Origin: Vibrio hepatarius
GTDB taxonomy: Bacteria; Pseudomonadota; Gammaproteobacteria; Enterobacterales; Vibrionaceae
NCBI RefSeq assembly: GCF_001274785.1
Contig: NZ_LHPI01000018.1
Coordinates: 1-64,000, forward strand
Length of the DNA stretch: 64,000 nt
Direction of reading: 5' to 3'
This document shows, in pieces, positions 51,904 to 60,304 of this stretch (position 1 is its first letter; every line of letters starts with the position of its first letter). The translations under genes were made by a program, and so were the position numbers. The notes under the pieces are model-generated. The model worked only from the letters and a program-made list of their open reading frames with translations, had not been told where the DNA came from and made no database searches.

Positions 51904-53238
51904 TTAAACCGTCATATCGCTGATCAAATTGTGTTTGTTGAGTAATCGGTACATAGTTGCACGCGAAACACCGAGTTCTTTCGCGGCCATCGAAACCTGA
52001 CCAGAGTGTGACTCCAAGACCAATAGCAGAGCATCACGCTCGCTGCGCTCACGGATACTTTTCAGGCTACGTTTACCGTCACTGCGTTTCGGCAGGTCAA
52101 GATGTTCGTCGTCCAACATCACTGTATCCGACATCAAAACCACACGCTTGATCTGGTTCATCAGCTCACGAACGTTACCTGGCCAATGGTAGCGAGTCAA
52201 AGAGCGTGCGGCTTGTTCAGTAAAGCTGCGAGCCTGCGCGTTGTACTCTTTTGAGTATTCTTTAAGGAAATGACGCGCCAGAATAGTGATATCGCCAGCG
52301 CGTTCTTTCAAGCTCGGTACGTTAATACGCAGTACATTGATGTAGTGGTAAAGCTCTTCGTTGAAGTCTCCGTCAATCAGTGCTTTCTCGATATCAGACG
52401 AGTTTGCCGCCAAGATACGAACATCAATTTCTTTACGACCTTTTTCTGTATCGACCGTCCCTTCTTGCAAGAAGCGCAGCAAATTGACCTGCTGAGATTT
52501 TGGTAGCGTCAGAATGTCATTGAGCAAGATGGTGCCACCGTGGGCTTTTTCCAGTATCGACGGTTGAGTACTATCTTCACGATTAATACCAAACAGGTCG
52601 CTCTCAATGCGTCGTTCAGACATCGCTCGACAATTGACCGAAATGAACTCTTTATTAGCACGTGACGAGGTTTTATGTACTGCTCTCGCAACGGTCTCTT
52701 TACCCGTTCCGCTTTCGCCGTAAATAAGAATACTCACGTCTGTAGGACCGATACGTTTGATTTGATCACGCAAGCGCTTCATCGGGATAGAATCACCGAT
52801 AAGTCCCATATCGCCATTATTTCCGTAGTGAGGCCATACTTTTTTCTCTAGTTTGAGCATGCCTAACTGGTGACCAATCGTGCTCAACAGCTGAGCATCC
52901 GGAATCGGTGCGGTAAAGAAATCGATACAAAAGTTGACGATAAACTGGCAAATCGTATCGGAGCTAAGTTGAGATTCACGGATGAATGCAATCCAACGAA
53001 CTTGCTTATGGTTACTTACCAAGTTCGCAATCCCGTTCAAACTAAACTCATCGTGACTGAGGTCAACAATACCGATACACGGACCGGTTTCATTGAATAA
53101 TTCATCTGCTTTGCGTAAATCGGCGCATTGAGTGCATCGCCAACCTACCTGTTCCAAAACTGAAAGCCATGGTTCGTATGTGCCTCCGACCACTATCAGA
53201 GACCCCGGAACCGAATCCATTCTGAACTGACTACGCAT
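51904..53238 (-). CDS. vpsR: Vps polysaccharide / biofilm activator VpsR
   Basis: NtrC-like regulator of 444 residues that binds c-di-GMP and activates vps and other biofilm genes in V. cholerae. Receiver-like domain (about 12-130) with D59 in GIVDL. The AAA+ domain has Walker A GESGTGK (164-170). A Fis-type HTH lies at the end (QVSMAAKELGVSRATMYRLL). The sigma-54-contacting GAFTGA loop is absent (ESDLFGINREDSTQ in its place), consistent with VpsR working with sigma-70. Next to lysS as in V. cholerae. Confidence 0.94.
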   Translation of the reverse strand: MRSQFRMDSVPGSLIVVGGTYEPWLSVLEQVGWRCTQCADLRKADELFNETGPCIGIVDLSHDEFSLNGIANLVSNHKQVRWIAFIRESQLSSDTICQFIVNFCIDFFTAPIPDAQLLSTIGHQLGMLKLEKKVWPHYGNNGDMGLIGDSIPMKRLRDQIKRIGPTDVSILIYGESGTGKETVARAVHKTSSRANKEFISVNCRAMSERRIESDLFGINREDSTQPSILEKAHGGTILLNDILTLPKSQQVNLLRFLQEGTVDTEKGRKEIDVRILAANSSDIEKALIDGDFNEELYHYINVLRINVPSLKERAGDITILARHFLKEYSKEYNAQARSFTEQAARSLTRYHWPGNVRELMNQIKRVVLMSDTVMLDDEHLDLPKRSDGKRSLKSIRERSERDALLLVLESHSGQVSMAAKELGVSRATMYRLLNKHNLISDMTV

Positions 53239-53537
53239 ACTGCTTGATCCTTATTATTTTTCTAACGTTCACGCAGTGCCACTGCGGCACATATAACTTT
53301 TTCTGTTACATTATAGAGACTAGGACAGAGAATCTGTCTCATTCATAAGATTAGGGGGCAGTTAGTACTTTTTCCACCGTCGATGGAATGAACTTCAAAA
53401 GTTTTTTTCCGCTCTAAGGGAAAATTTCCCCATTCAGTATTCCATCTTGCGGCGTACGCTGTAGGTAATAATGTGCTCAGTTAGGTATAAAAAAAGCCAC
53501 CCGAAGGTGGCTTTTTGACATGATTTAAACCAGTTAG
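53239..53537. promoter_or_regulatory. vpsR upstream region and lysS 3' region
   Basis: Holds the vpsR promoter and the lysS terminator. A GACAGAGAATCTGTC inverted repeat (53324-53338) is the only symmetrical site I see in the vpsR leader. No further gene is present. Confidence 0.35.
53488..53517 (-). terminator. lysS terminator
   Basis: AAAAAGCCACC/GGTGGCTTTTT stem, T run on the minus strand, 20 bases after the lysS stop. Confidence 0.9.
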
Positions 53538-55055
53538 TTACGCTTGTGGGCGCATCGCTGGGAACAGAATCACGTCACGAATCGTGTGCGTGTTGGTAAA
53601 TAGCATCGCTAGACGGTCGATACCGATACCTTGACCTGCTGTTGGCGGAAGACCGTGCTCTAGTGCAGTGATGTAGTCTGCATCGTAGTACATTGCTTCG
53701 TCATCGCCCGCGTCTTTCGCGTCAACTTGCGCTTTAAAGCGTGCGTCTTGGTCTTCTGCATCGTTAAGCTCAGAGAAGCCGTTCGCCACTTCACGACCAC
53801 CGATAAAGAACTCGAAACGGTCAGTGAAGAATGGGTTGTCATCGCTACGACGCGCTAGTGGAGAGATGTCCGCAGGGTAACCAGTGATGAATGTTGGTTG
53901 AATCAGTTGAGGTTCAGCCGTTTCGCCGAAGATCTCTTCTAATAGCTGGCCACATGTCCAGAATGGTTCCACTTCAACGTGTACTGATTTCGCAATCGCA
54001 ACCATCTTTTCACGGTCTTGTAGATCAGCTTCCGTTAGGGCTTGGATTTCTGCGTGCTCAGGGTTGTAGTGTTTGATCGCTTCAAACATGCTCATGCGCG
54101 CGTAAGTACCGCCAAATTCAACCGTCTCTTCGCCGTAAGGCATTGATGTTGAACCTAGAACTTCCATTGCCACTGTGCTTAGCATCTCTTCAGTCAGATC
54201 CATCAGATCTTTGTAGTCCGCATAAGCTTGGTAGAATTCCATCATAGTGAATTCTGGGTTGTGACGAGGAGACAGACCTTCGTTACGGAAGTTACGGTTG
54301 ATTTCGAATACACGGTCAAAACCACCTACAACCAAACGCTTCAGGTAAAGCTCAGGAGCAACACGTAGGTACATGTCGATATCTAGTGCGTTGTGGTGAG
54401 TGATGAACGGACGCGCAGTCGCACCGCCAGGGATCACGTGCATCATCGGCGTTTCAACTTCTAGGTAGCCTTTTGAGCTCATGAAGTTACGAATCGCAGA
54501 AACCAGTTTAGAGCGAACGATAAACGCTTTACGTGAATCTTCGTTCACGATTAGGTCAACGTAACGCTGACGGTAACGCATTTCCTGGTCAGTCAGACCG
54601 TGGAATTTTTCTGGTAGAGGACGTAGTGCTTTGGTTAGTAGCTCGTACTCTTCCATGTTTACGTATAGGTCGCCTTTACCAGACTTGTGCAGAGCACCTT
54701 TCACACCGATGATGTCACCGATGTCTAGACCTTGGTACTTCTCTTTAAGCTCTTTCTGTACATCTTTTGCAGCGTACGCTTGAATGCGGCCAGAAGTCTC
54801 TTGGATGACTAGGAAAGGACCACGTTTCGCCATGATACGACCAGCGATCGCAACGACGTGGTTAAGCTCTTCTAGCTCTTCCTTCGTCTTCTCACCGAAC
54901 TCTTTTTGAAGGTCGCCCGCTAGCGCGTCACGACGGAAGTCGTTTGGGTGGCCATTTGCTTTGCAGCTCTTACGGATCTCGTCCAGTTTCGCGCGGCGTT
55001 CTGCAATTAGCTTATTCTCTTCTTGTGCGTTGTCGTTTTGAACAGCATCAGTCAT
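53538..55055 (-). CDS. lysS: Lysyl-tRNA synthetase (class II)
   Basis: Charges tRNA-Lys. 505 residues: an N-terminal OB-fold anticodon-binding domain (about 65-170), then the class II catalytic core with motif 1 (GYLEVETPMMHVIPGGA), motif 2 (FRNEGLSPRHNPEFTMMEFYQAY) and motif 3 (GIGIDRLAMLF). It lies 42 bases downstream of prfB, the conserved prfB-lysS operon. Confidence 0.98.
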   Translation of the reverse strand: MTDAVQNDNAQEENKLIAERRAKLDEIRKSCKANGHPNDFRRDALAGDLQKEFGEKTKEELEELNHVVAIAGRIMAKRGPFLVIQETSGRIQAYAAKDVQKELKEKYQGLDIGDIIGVKGALHKSGKGDLYVNMEEYELLTKALRPLPEKFHGLTDQEMRYRQRYVDLIVNEDSRKAFIVRSKLVSAIRNFMSSKGYLEVETPMMHVIPGGATARPFITHHNALDIDMYLRVAPELYLKRLVVGGFDRVFEINRNFRNEGLSPRHNPEFTMMEFYQAYADYKDLMDLTEEMLSTVAMEVLGSTSMPYGEETVEFGGTYARMSMFEAIKHYNPEHAEIQALTEADLQDREKMVAIAKSVHVEVEPFWTCGQLLEEIFGETAEPQLIQPTFITGYPADISPLARRSDDNPFFTDRFEFFIGGREVANGFSELNDAEDQDARFKAQVDAKDAGDDEAMYYDADYITALEHGLPPTAGQGIGIDRLAMLFTNTHTIRDVILFPAMRPQA

Positions 55056-55097
55056 TTTTCGATGTATCCTGTTTCGATTTGAGTGTCGGTGAAAAGC

Positions 55098-56196
55098 TTA
55101 AAGACCTGATTTCAGGCTAGCTTCAATAAATTTGTCTAGGTCGCCGTCGAGAACCGCTTGTGTATTACGGTTTTCAACGCCGGTACGTAAATCTTTAATA
55201 CGTGAATCATCCAGTACGTAAGAACGGATCTGGCTACCCCAACCGATGTCAGATTTCGCATCTTCGTTGGCTTGCTTCTCAGCATTCTGTTTTTGAATCT
55301 CAAGTTCAAACAGTTTTGCACGAAGCTGCTTCATCGCTTGGTCTTTGTTCTTATGTTGAGAACGGTCGTTCTGACATTGCACCACTGTGTTGGTTGGAAC
55401 GTGGGTAATACGTACCGCAGATTCCGTGGTGTTAACGTGCTGCCCACCCGCACCCGATGCGCGGTATACGTCAATACGTAGATCAGACGGGTTAATGTCG
55501 ATCTCAATGTTGTCATCAATCTCTGGGTAGACAAACGCAGATGCAAACGAAGTATGGCGACGACCACTTGAGTCAAATGGAGACTTACGCACCAGGCGGT
55601 GAACACCGGTTTCTGTACGTAACCAACCGTAAGCGTACTCACCGGAGATCTTAACCGTTGCACCTTTAAGCCCGGCAACCTCGCCTTCAGACACTTCGAT
55701 CACTTCCGTTTTGAAGCCTTTCGCTTCAGCCCAACGCAAGTACATGCGCAGCATCATTGAAGTCCAGTCTTGTGCTTCTGTACCACCCGAACCTGATTGC
55801 AGGTCGATGTAGCAGTCTGACGAATCGTGGTCGCCCGAGAACATACGACGGAATTCAAGCTGCTCTAGCTTCGCTTCAAGCTCAGCGAGTTCTGGCTCGA
55901 TCTCATCGAAGGTCTCTTGGTCTTCTTCTTCAACCGCAAGTTCCAATAGACCTTCAACGTCTTCTACGCCTTGCTCTAGTTGGTTGATGGTTTCAACCAC
56001 CGCTTCTAGTGATGCACGTTCTTTACCAAGCGCTTGTGCACGCTCAGGTTCGTTCCATACATCCGGTTGTTCCAGTTCTGCGTTAACTTCTTCTAGACGC
56101 TCTTGTTTGGCGTCATAGTCAAAGATACCCCCTCAGGACATTCGTGCGTTCAGACACGTCCTGTAAGCGGTTTTTAATAGGATTGATTTCAAACAT
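55098..56196 (-). CDS. prfB: Peptide chain release factor 2, with programmed +1 frameshift
   Basis: RF2 recognises UGA and UAA stops. The gene is split. ATG at 56196 opens a 25-codon frame (MFEINPIKNRLQDVSERT...) that stops at TGA 56121-56119 inside CTTTGAC. An AGGGGG Shine-Dalgarno-like element sits just before it. A +1 shift at that site continues into the long frame (LDYDAKQERLEEV...) to 55098, giving 365 residues, the E. coli length. GGQ is in GAGGQHVN and SPF is in KSPFDSSGRRH. Low RF2 favours shifting, so the gene is autoregulated. Confidence 0.96.
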
Positions 56197-56300
56197 GTTT
56201 GCTCAACATTTATGAGTAGAATTTAACCGAAGAATTGTACTGAAAAGTGTGACGAAGATACAGGAATATTTTGAAGCTGAATAATCTTTCATTAGATAGA

Positions 56301-56337
56301 AAAATCCCCTGTCACGCCTTGCATGACAGGGGATTAA
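56301..56337 (-). terminator. brnQ terminator
   Basis: AATCCCCTGTCA/TGACAGGGGATT stem with T-rich tail on the minus strand, 20 bases after brnQ. Confidence 0.88.
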
Positions 56338-56357
56338 ATTACATCAAGAGCAACTAA

Positions 56358-57671
56358 TTATGCCGTCTCTTCAACCAATACTTGTTCGTTTGATTTTGAG
56401 ACAAAGAACATGCAAACAATGGCTGCGGCTGTTGGAATCAACCAACCCATGCCCACATCAAACAATGGCAAAACACTCAGTGCTGAAACATCGAAGCCAG
56501 CAACTTTCGCTGCGTCAACCATTGCGAATAGTAGCGACACTAAGATAACCACACGGTAAGCCACTTTTGGATTAGGCAGTTTGCTACGAACGAAAGTCAA
56601 TGCAACCAATGCAATCGCCACAGGGTAAAGAGCGAACAGTACTGGCACCGATAGGGAAATCAGCTGAGATAGACCCACATTTGCCACGACCGCACATGCA
56701 GTACCCACAATGATCACCCATCCTTTGTACGATACTTTTGAGATTGACTTAAAGTAATCTGAACAAGCAGAAATCAGGCCGATAGCGGTAGTCAAACACG
56801 CTAATAGAACGATTGCTGACAGAACTAGCTGACCGTACGGACCAAATAGCGCCTGAACGTAAGCACTTAGGATCGCGCCGCCGTTATCAGCACCAGCAGC
56901 GACAGCGGAACTAGTCGCGCCTAAGTAGAACAGTGAAATGTAAACAAATGCCAAACCAGCCGCTGCGATAAACGCTGCGCTAATTAGATATTTTGTTGTC
57001 GCTGCACTATCAGTAATGCCTTTGCTACGCAGTGCGTCAACAACCAATACACCAAACATTAGCGAAGCGAAGGTATCCATAGTGTTGTAGCCTTCTAGGA
57101 AACCTTTCTGCAGTGGGTACGCTAGGTACTCACCTTGTGCCGCTAGCACTTCACCTTGAGGATCAAGGAATACGCCTACCGCAAGAGTAATTAGACCGAC
57201 AAATAGAACTGGTGTCAGGATCTTACCGATCATGTCGATCAGACGACCTTGGAACCATGCAAATAGCATCGCGACCGCAAAGAAGATGATCGAAAACGCA
57301 GTTAAGTGGAACTGGCCCGCATCAGCGATAAACGGTTTAACCGCCATTTCGTAAGCCACTAGACCAGTACGCGGCGCCGCGAACGCAGGACCGATAATGA
57401 TAAAGATCAGTACTGCCATCACGATAGCTGCACGCTTAGGCAGATCTTTGGTCATGTGTTCCCAGCTACCACCAGCTAATGCAATTGCAATGATAGTGAT
57501 CAGCGGTAGACCTACCGCAGTTAAAAGAAAACCTGTCATGGCTGGCAAAAGGTTGTCACCGGCAAGTTGCCCTGCAAACGGTGGAAAAATGATGTTGCCT
57601 GCACCTAAAAAGAACGCGAAAAGCATAAAGCCTACGGCGATAATATCTGTTAGTTTTAAAGTCTGTTTCAC
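56358..57671 (-). CDS. brnQ: Branched-chain amino acid Na+ symporter BrnQ
   Basis: LIVCS-family transporter of leucine, isoleucine and valine. 437 residues, 12 transmembrane helices. The N-terminal signature FFLGAGNIIFPPFAGQLAG is typical. Monocistronic, and divergent from trmN. Confidence 0.94.
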   Translation of the reverse strand: MKQTLKLTDIIAVGFMLFAFFLGAGNIIFPPFAGQLAGDNLLPAMTGFLLTAVGLPLITIIAIALAGGSWEHMTKDLPKRAAIVMAVLIFIIIGPAFAAPRTGLVAYEMAVKPFIADAGQFHLTAFSIIFFAVAMLFAWFQGRLIDMIGKILTPVLFVGLITLAVGVFLDPQGEVLAAQGEYLAYPLQKGFLEGYNTMDTFASLMFGVLVVDALRSKGITDSAATTKYLISAAFIAAAGLAFVYISLFYLGATSSAVAAGADNGGAILSAYVQALFGPYGQLVLSAIVLLACLTTAIGLISACSDYFKSISKVSYKGWVIIVGTACAVVANVGLSQLISLSVPVLFALYPVAIALVALTFVRSKLPNPKVAYRVVILVSLLFAMVDAAKVAGFDVSALSVLPLFDVGMGWLIPTAAAIVCMFFVSKSNEQVLVEETA

Positions 57672-57981
57672 TAGAGACCCTTTACTTATTCTTCAGTGGA
57701 TGTTGTGTGCGCTAGATAGTACAAATTTGCTATCCAGTCGATAGATTTACACGAGCATAATGACGAAACGCTCATCTATCCGCAAGGTAAAAGCAAAAAA
57801 CACCATATAAATTTATACAAGCAGCAATAAACCAGTCAGTTCGACTAGATTAAATAATTTATACAGCACTTAACCCTACACAATCAGGTAAAATAAAAAC
57901 CTAAAAATAGAACAAATAACTATACATTGCGTTAACAACCCCACTAAATAACCGATTAAAGACAAATATACAGAATAAAAA
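57672..57981. promoter_or_regulatory. Divergent brnQ/trmN intergenic region
   Basis: 310 AT-rich bases with no credible ORF, RNA gene or repeat. It must hold both promoters, but no hexamer pair stands out above the AT background. Confidence 0.3.
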
Positions 57982-58701
57982 ATGAACAAACAGAATCCCA
58001 AAACTAAGAGCTTTACGTTTAAACAGTTTGCCATTCAAGGCGGAGATTCTGGGATGCCTGTCAGTACGGACGGCGTACTGCTTGGCGCTTGGACCGACGT
58101 GACAAAAACGCACCGTTTACTCGATATTGGAACAGGCACTGGGTTGTTGGCTTTAATGTGTGCTCAGCGATCACCAGATTGTCAGATAGAAGCGATCGAT
58201 ATCGATCCGCATGCCATCGAAGCGGCGAGTTTTAACTTCGCGCAGTCTCCGTGGTCAAAGCGCATCACTCTTCACCAAGGAGATGTGTTGAGTTATTCAT
58301 TTTCGGCGTGTTTCGACACCATTATCTGTAACCCGCCGTATTTTAATAACGGTGAGCAAGCTCAACTAAGCCAAAGAGCGACGGCAAGACACAGCGACCA
58401 ACTCGCCCATTCTGCACTGTTATCTCGTTGCTACGAGTTACTCACAGAACAAGGCACAGCAAATTTCGTCTTGCCAATCACCGAAGGTAACCAGTTTATC
58501 CACTTGGCTTTAAAGAATAATTGGTATCTAAGCCGCGTGTGCCACGTGCAGCCAACGGAGAGCAAAACGGTCAACCGCTTATTGATTTCGTTAGTAAAAA
58601 CACCATGCCAAAGCAAACAACAGCCACTGATCATTCGTAAGAACAACCAGTACAGCAACGAGTTTGTTGCACTGACCAGAGACTTTTATTTAAAGATGTG
58701 A
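57982..58701 (+). CDS. trmN: tRNA1(Val) adenine(37)-N6-methyltransferase
   Basis: YfiC/TrmN6-type SAM-dependent methyltransferase making m6A37 in tRNA-Val. 239 residues with SAM motif I LLDIGTGTGLLAL (about 50-62), motif IEAIDIDPHA and the catalytic NPPYF tetrapeptide region (about 116-120) that identifies N6-adenine enzymes. Just upstream of srmB, its usual neighbour. Confidence 0.93.
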   Translation: MNKQNPKTKSFTFKQFAIQGGDSGMPVSTDGVLLGAWTDVTKTHRLLDIGTGTGLLALMCAQRSPDCQIEAIDIDPHAIEAASFNFAQSPWSKRITLHQGDVLSYSFSACFDTIICNPPYFNNGEQAQLSQRATARHSDQLAHSALLSRCYELLTEQGTANFVLPITEGNQFIHLALKNNWYLSRVCHVQPTESKTVNRLLISLVKTPCQSKQQPLIIRKNNQYSNEFVALTRDFYLKM

Positions 58702-58780
58702 AAATTAAGGTGTGATCCTTGTCACCGAACACACTATAATACGCCCCCTTAAACCAATTGTTGCTTGTGGAGACACCAGA

Positions 58781-60013
58781 GTGATCAAAAATTTTGCTGA
58801 ATTAGAGTTAGACCCGAACTTGCTCGAAGCAATCGAAGAAATGGGTTACACCCGTCCAACACAGATTCAAGCTGAAGCGATCCCACAAGCTTTAGAAGGT
58901 CGTGACATCCTAGCCTCTGCGCCAACAGGCACAGGCAAAACGGCTGCGTTCGTGCTGCCTGCACTACAGTTCCTGCAAGACTTCCCACGCCGTAAACCAG
59001 GGCCTGCTCGAGTGTTGATCCTGACGCCAACTCGTGAACTGGCGATGCAGGTTGCTGACCAAGCGCGTGCACTGGCAAAAAATACCAAGCTGAATATCTT
59101 CACCATTACTGGTGGTGTTCAATACCAAGAGCACGCCGATATTCTCGCGACCACGCAAGATATCGTAGTTGCGACACCAGGTCGTTTGATGGAATACATC
59201 GAAGCAGAGCGTTTTGATTGTCGCGCGATCGAATGGCTAATATTAGATGAAGCTGACCGCATGCTGGATATGGGTTTTGGTCCAACAGTAGACCGACTCT
59301 CTTCTGAGTGTCGCTGGCGTAAACAAACCCTTTTGTTCTCCGCAACACTGGAAGGCAAAGGCGTAGAAGGTTTTACCGCTGACCTACTGAAAGAACCAGC
59401 AGAAATTGATGCTGAACCGTCTCGTCGCGAGCGTAAAAAGATCGCTCAGTGGTACCATCGCGCCGATGACATGAACCACAAGCTCGAGCTGCTGAAGAAG
59501 ATCATCACTGAACAAGCTGAACGTTCGATTATTTTCCTTAAAACACGTGATCGTCTTGCCGAGTTGCGCGTTGAACTAGAGAAAGCACAAATTCCGTGTG
59601 CTTGGATTCAAGGCGAAATGCCTCAGGATCGTCGTAACAACGCGATTGCACGTTTCCGTGATGGCACGGTCAACGTACTATTAGCCACTGACGTTGCTGC
59701 GCGCGGTATCGACTTACCGGACGTTAGCCACGTAATCAACTACGACATGCCACGTAGCGCCGACGTTTACCTACACCGTATCGGCCGTACAGCACGTGCG
59801 GGTAAGAAAGGTAACGCGGTTTCTTTGGTAGAAGCACACGACCAACCGATGATGGACCGTGTTGCACGTTACGTAAAAGAAGAAATCAAAGAGCGCTTTA
59901 TCAAAGAATTGCGTCCTAAACACAAAAAACCTGTGTTTAAGAAAAAGAAAAAAGACGACAAGAAAAAGACCGCTACAAAAACGAAAAAGAAAGTCGTAAA
60001 AAAGAAAAAGTAA
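58781..60013 (+). CDS. srmB: ATP-dependent RNA helicase SrmB
   Basis: DEAD-box helicase acting early in 50S subunit assembly. I start the 410-residue protein at GTG (VIKNFAELELDPNLLEAIEEMG), nine bases after TGGAGA. The longer frame from 58712 crosses the promoter. Q motif GYTRPTQIQ, motif I APTGTGKTA, motif II LDEADRM, motif III SAT, motif VI HRIGRTARAGKKG. A very Lys-rich tail (about 375-410) for RNA binding. A TATAAT -10 lies at 58735-58740. Confidence 0.95.
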   Translation: MIKNFAELELDPNLLEAIEEMGYTRPTQIQAEAIPQALEGRDILASAPTGTGKTAAFVLPALQFLQDFPRRKPGPARVLILTPTRELAMQVADQARALAKNTKLNIFTITGGVQYQEHADILATTQDIVVATPGRLMEYIEAERFDCRAIEWLILDEADRMLDMGFGPTVDRLSSECRWRKQTLLFSATLEGKGVEGFTADLLKEPAEIDAEPSRRERKKIAQWYHRADDMNHKLELLKKIITEQAERSIIFLKTRDRLAELRVELEKAQIPCAWIQGEMPQDRRNNAIARFRDGTVNVLLATDVAARGIDLPDVSHVINYDMPRSADVYLHRIGRTARAGKKGNAVSLVEAHDQPMMDRVARYVKEEIKERFIKELRPKHKKPVFKKKKKDDKKKTATKTKKKVVKKKK

Positions 60014-60032
60014 CTATTACTGTTTAGCTAAT

Positions 60033-60067
60033 AAAAATGCCGCTTCAATCGAAGCGGCATTTTTTAT
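60033..60067 (+). terminator. srmB terminator
   Basis: AATGCCGCTTC/GAAGCGGCATT hairpin followed by TTTTTAT. Confidence 0.92.
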
Positions 60068-60179
60068 ATTGGTATGTAGGCGATGAATAATCGAATCCGG
60101 CTATTCGTCACCTCTTCAAAGCATTTGAAGCTAGAACAAGCGACAAGATTCACGCCTAAAGAGCCCTTCGCTAGACGCT

Positions 60180-60304
60180 ATACTCAAAATAGTTGGTGCT
60201 ATAGCAAGGCAGCAATCGAATCTGACCCCAGGAGCATAGTACGCTATGTGACTGGGGCGGATGAGTGAAGCTAACGCATCTAGAGCTCCAAATATGAAGA
60301 GTAT
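60180..60304. repeat. ERIC (IRU) element
   Basis: A 125-base palindromic element with terminal ATACTC/GAGTAT inverted repeats. The core segments GACCCCAGGAGCATAG and TATGTGACTGGGG correspond to the binding regions of the classical ERIC1R and ERIC2 primers (TGTAAGCTCCTGGGG and AAGTGACTGGGGTGAG). The right end runs exactly into the prfC stop codon. Two further small palindromes precede it (around 60084-60108, and CTTCAAA/TTTGAAG at 60114-60130). Confidence 0.85.

Noticed and set aside
53324..53338. GACAGAGAATCTGTC inverted repeat as VpsR autoregulatory site
   Set aside because: A single short palindrome with no match to a VpsR motif I know; kept only as a note in the upstream-region entry.
60083..60268. 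61-codon plus-strand ORF between srmB and prfC
   Set aside because: Composed largely of the ERIC element and small palindromes; no ribosome site.
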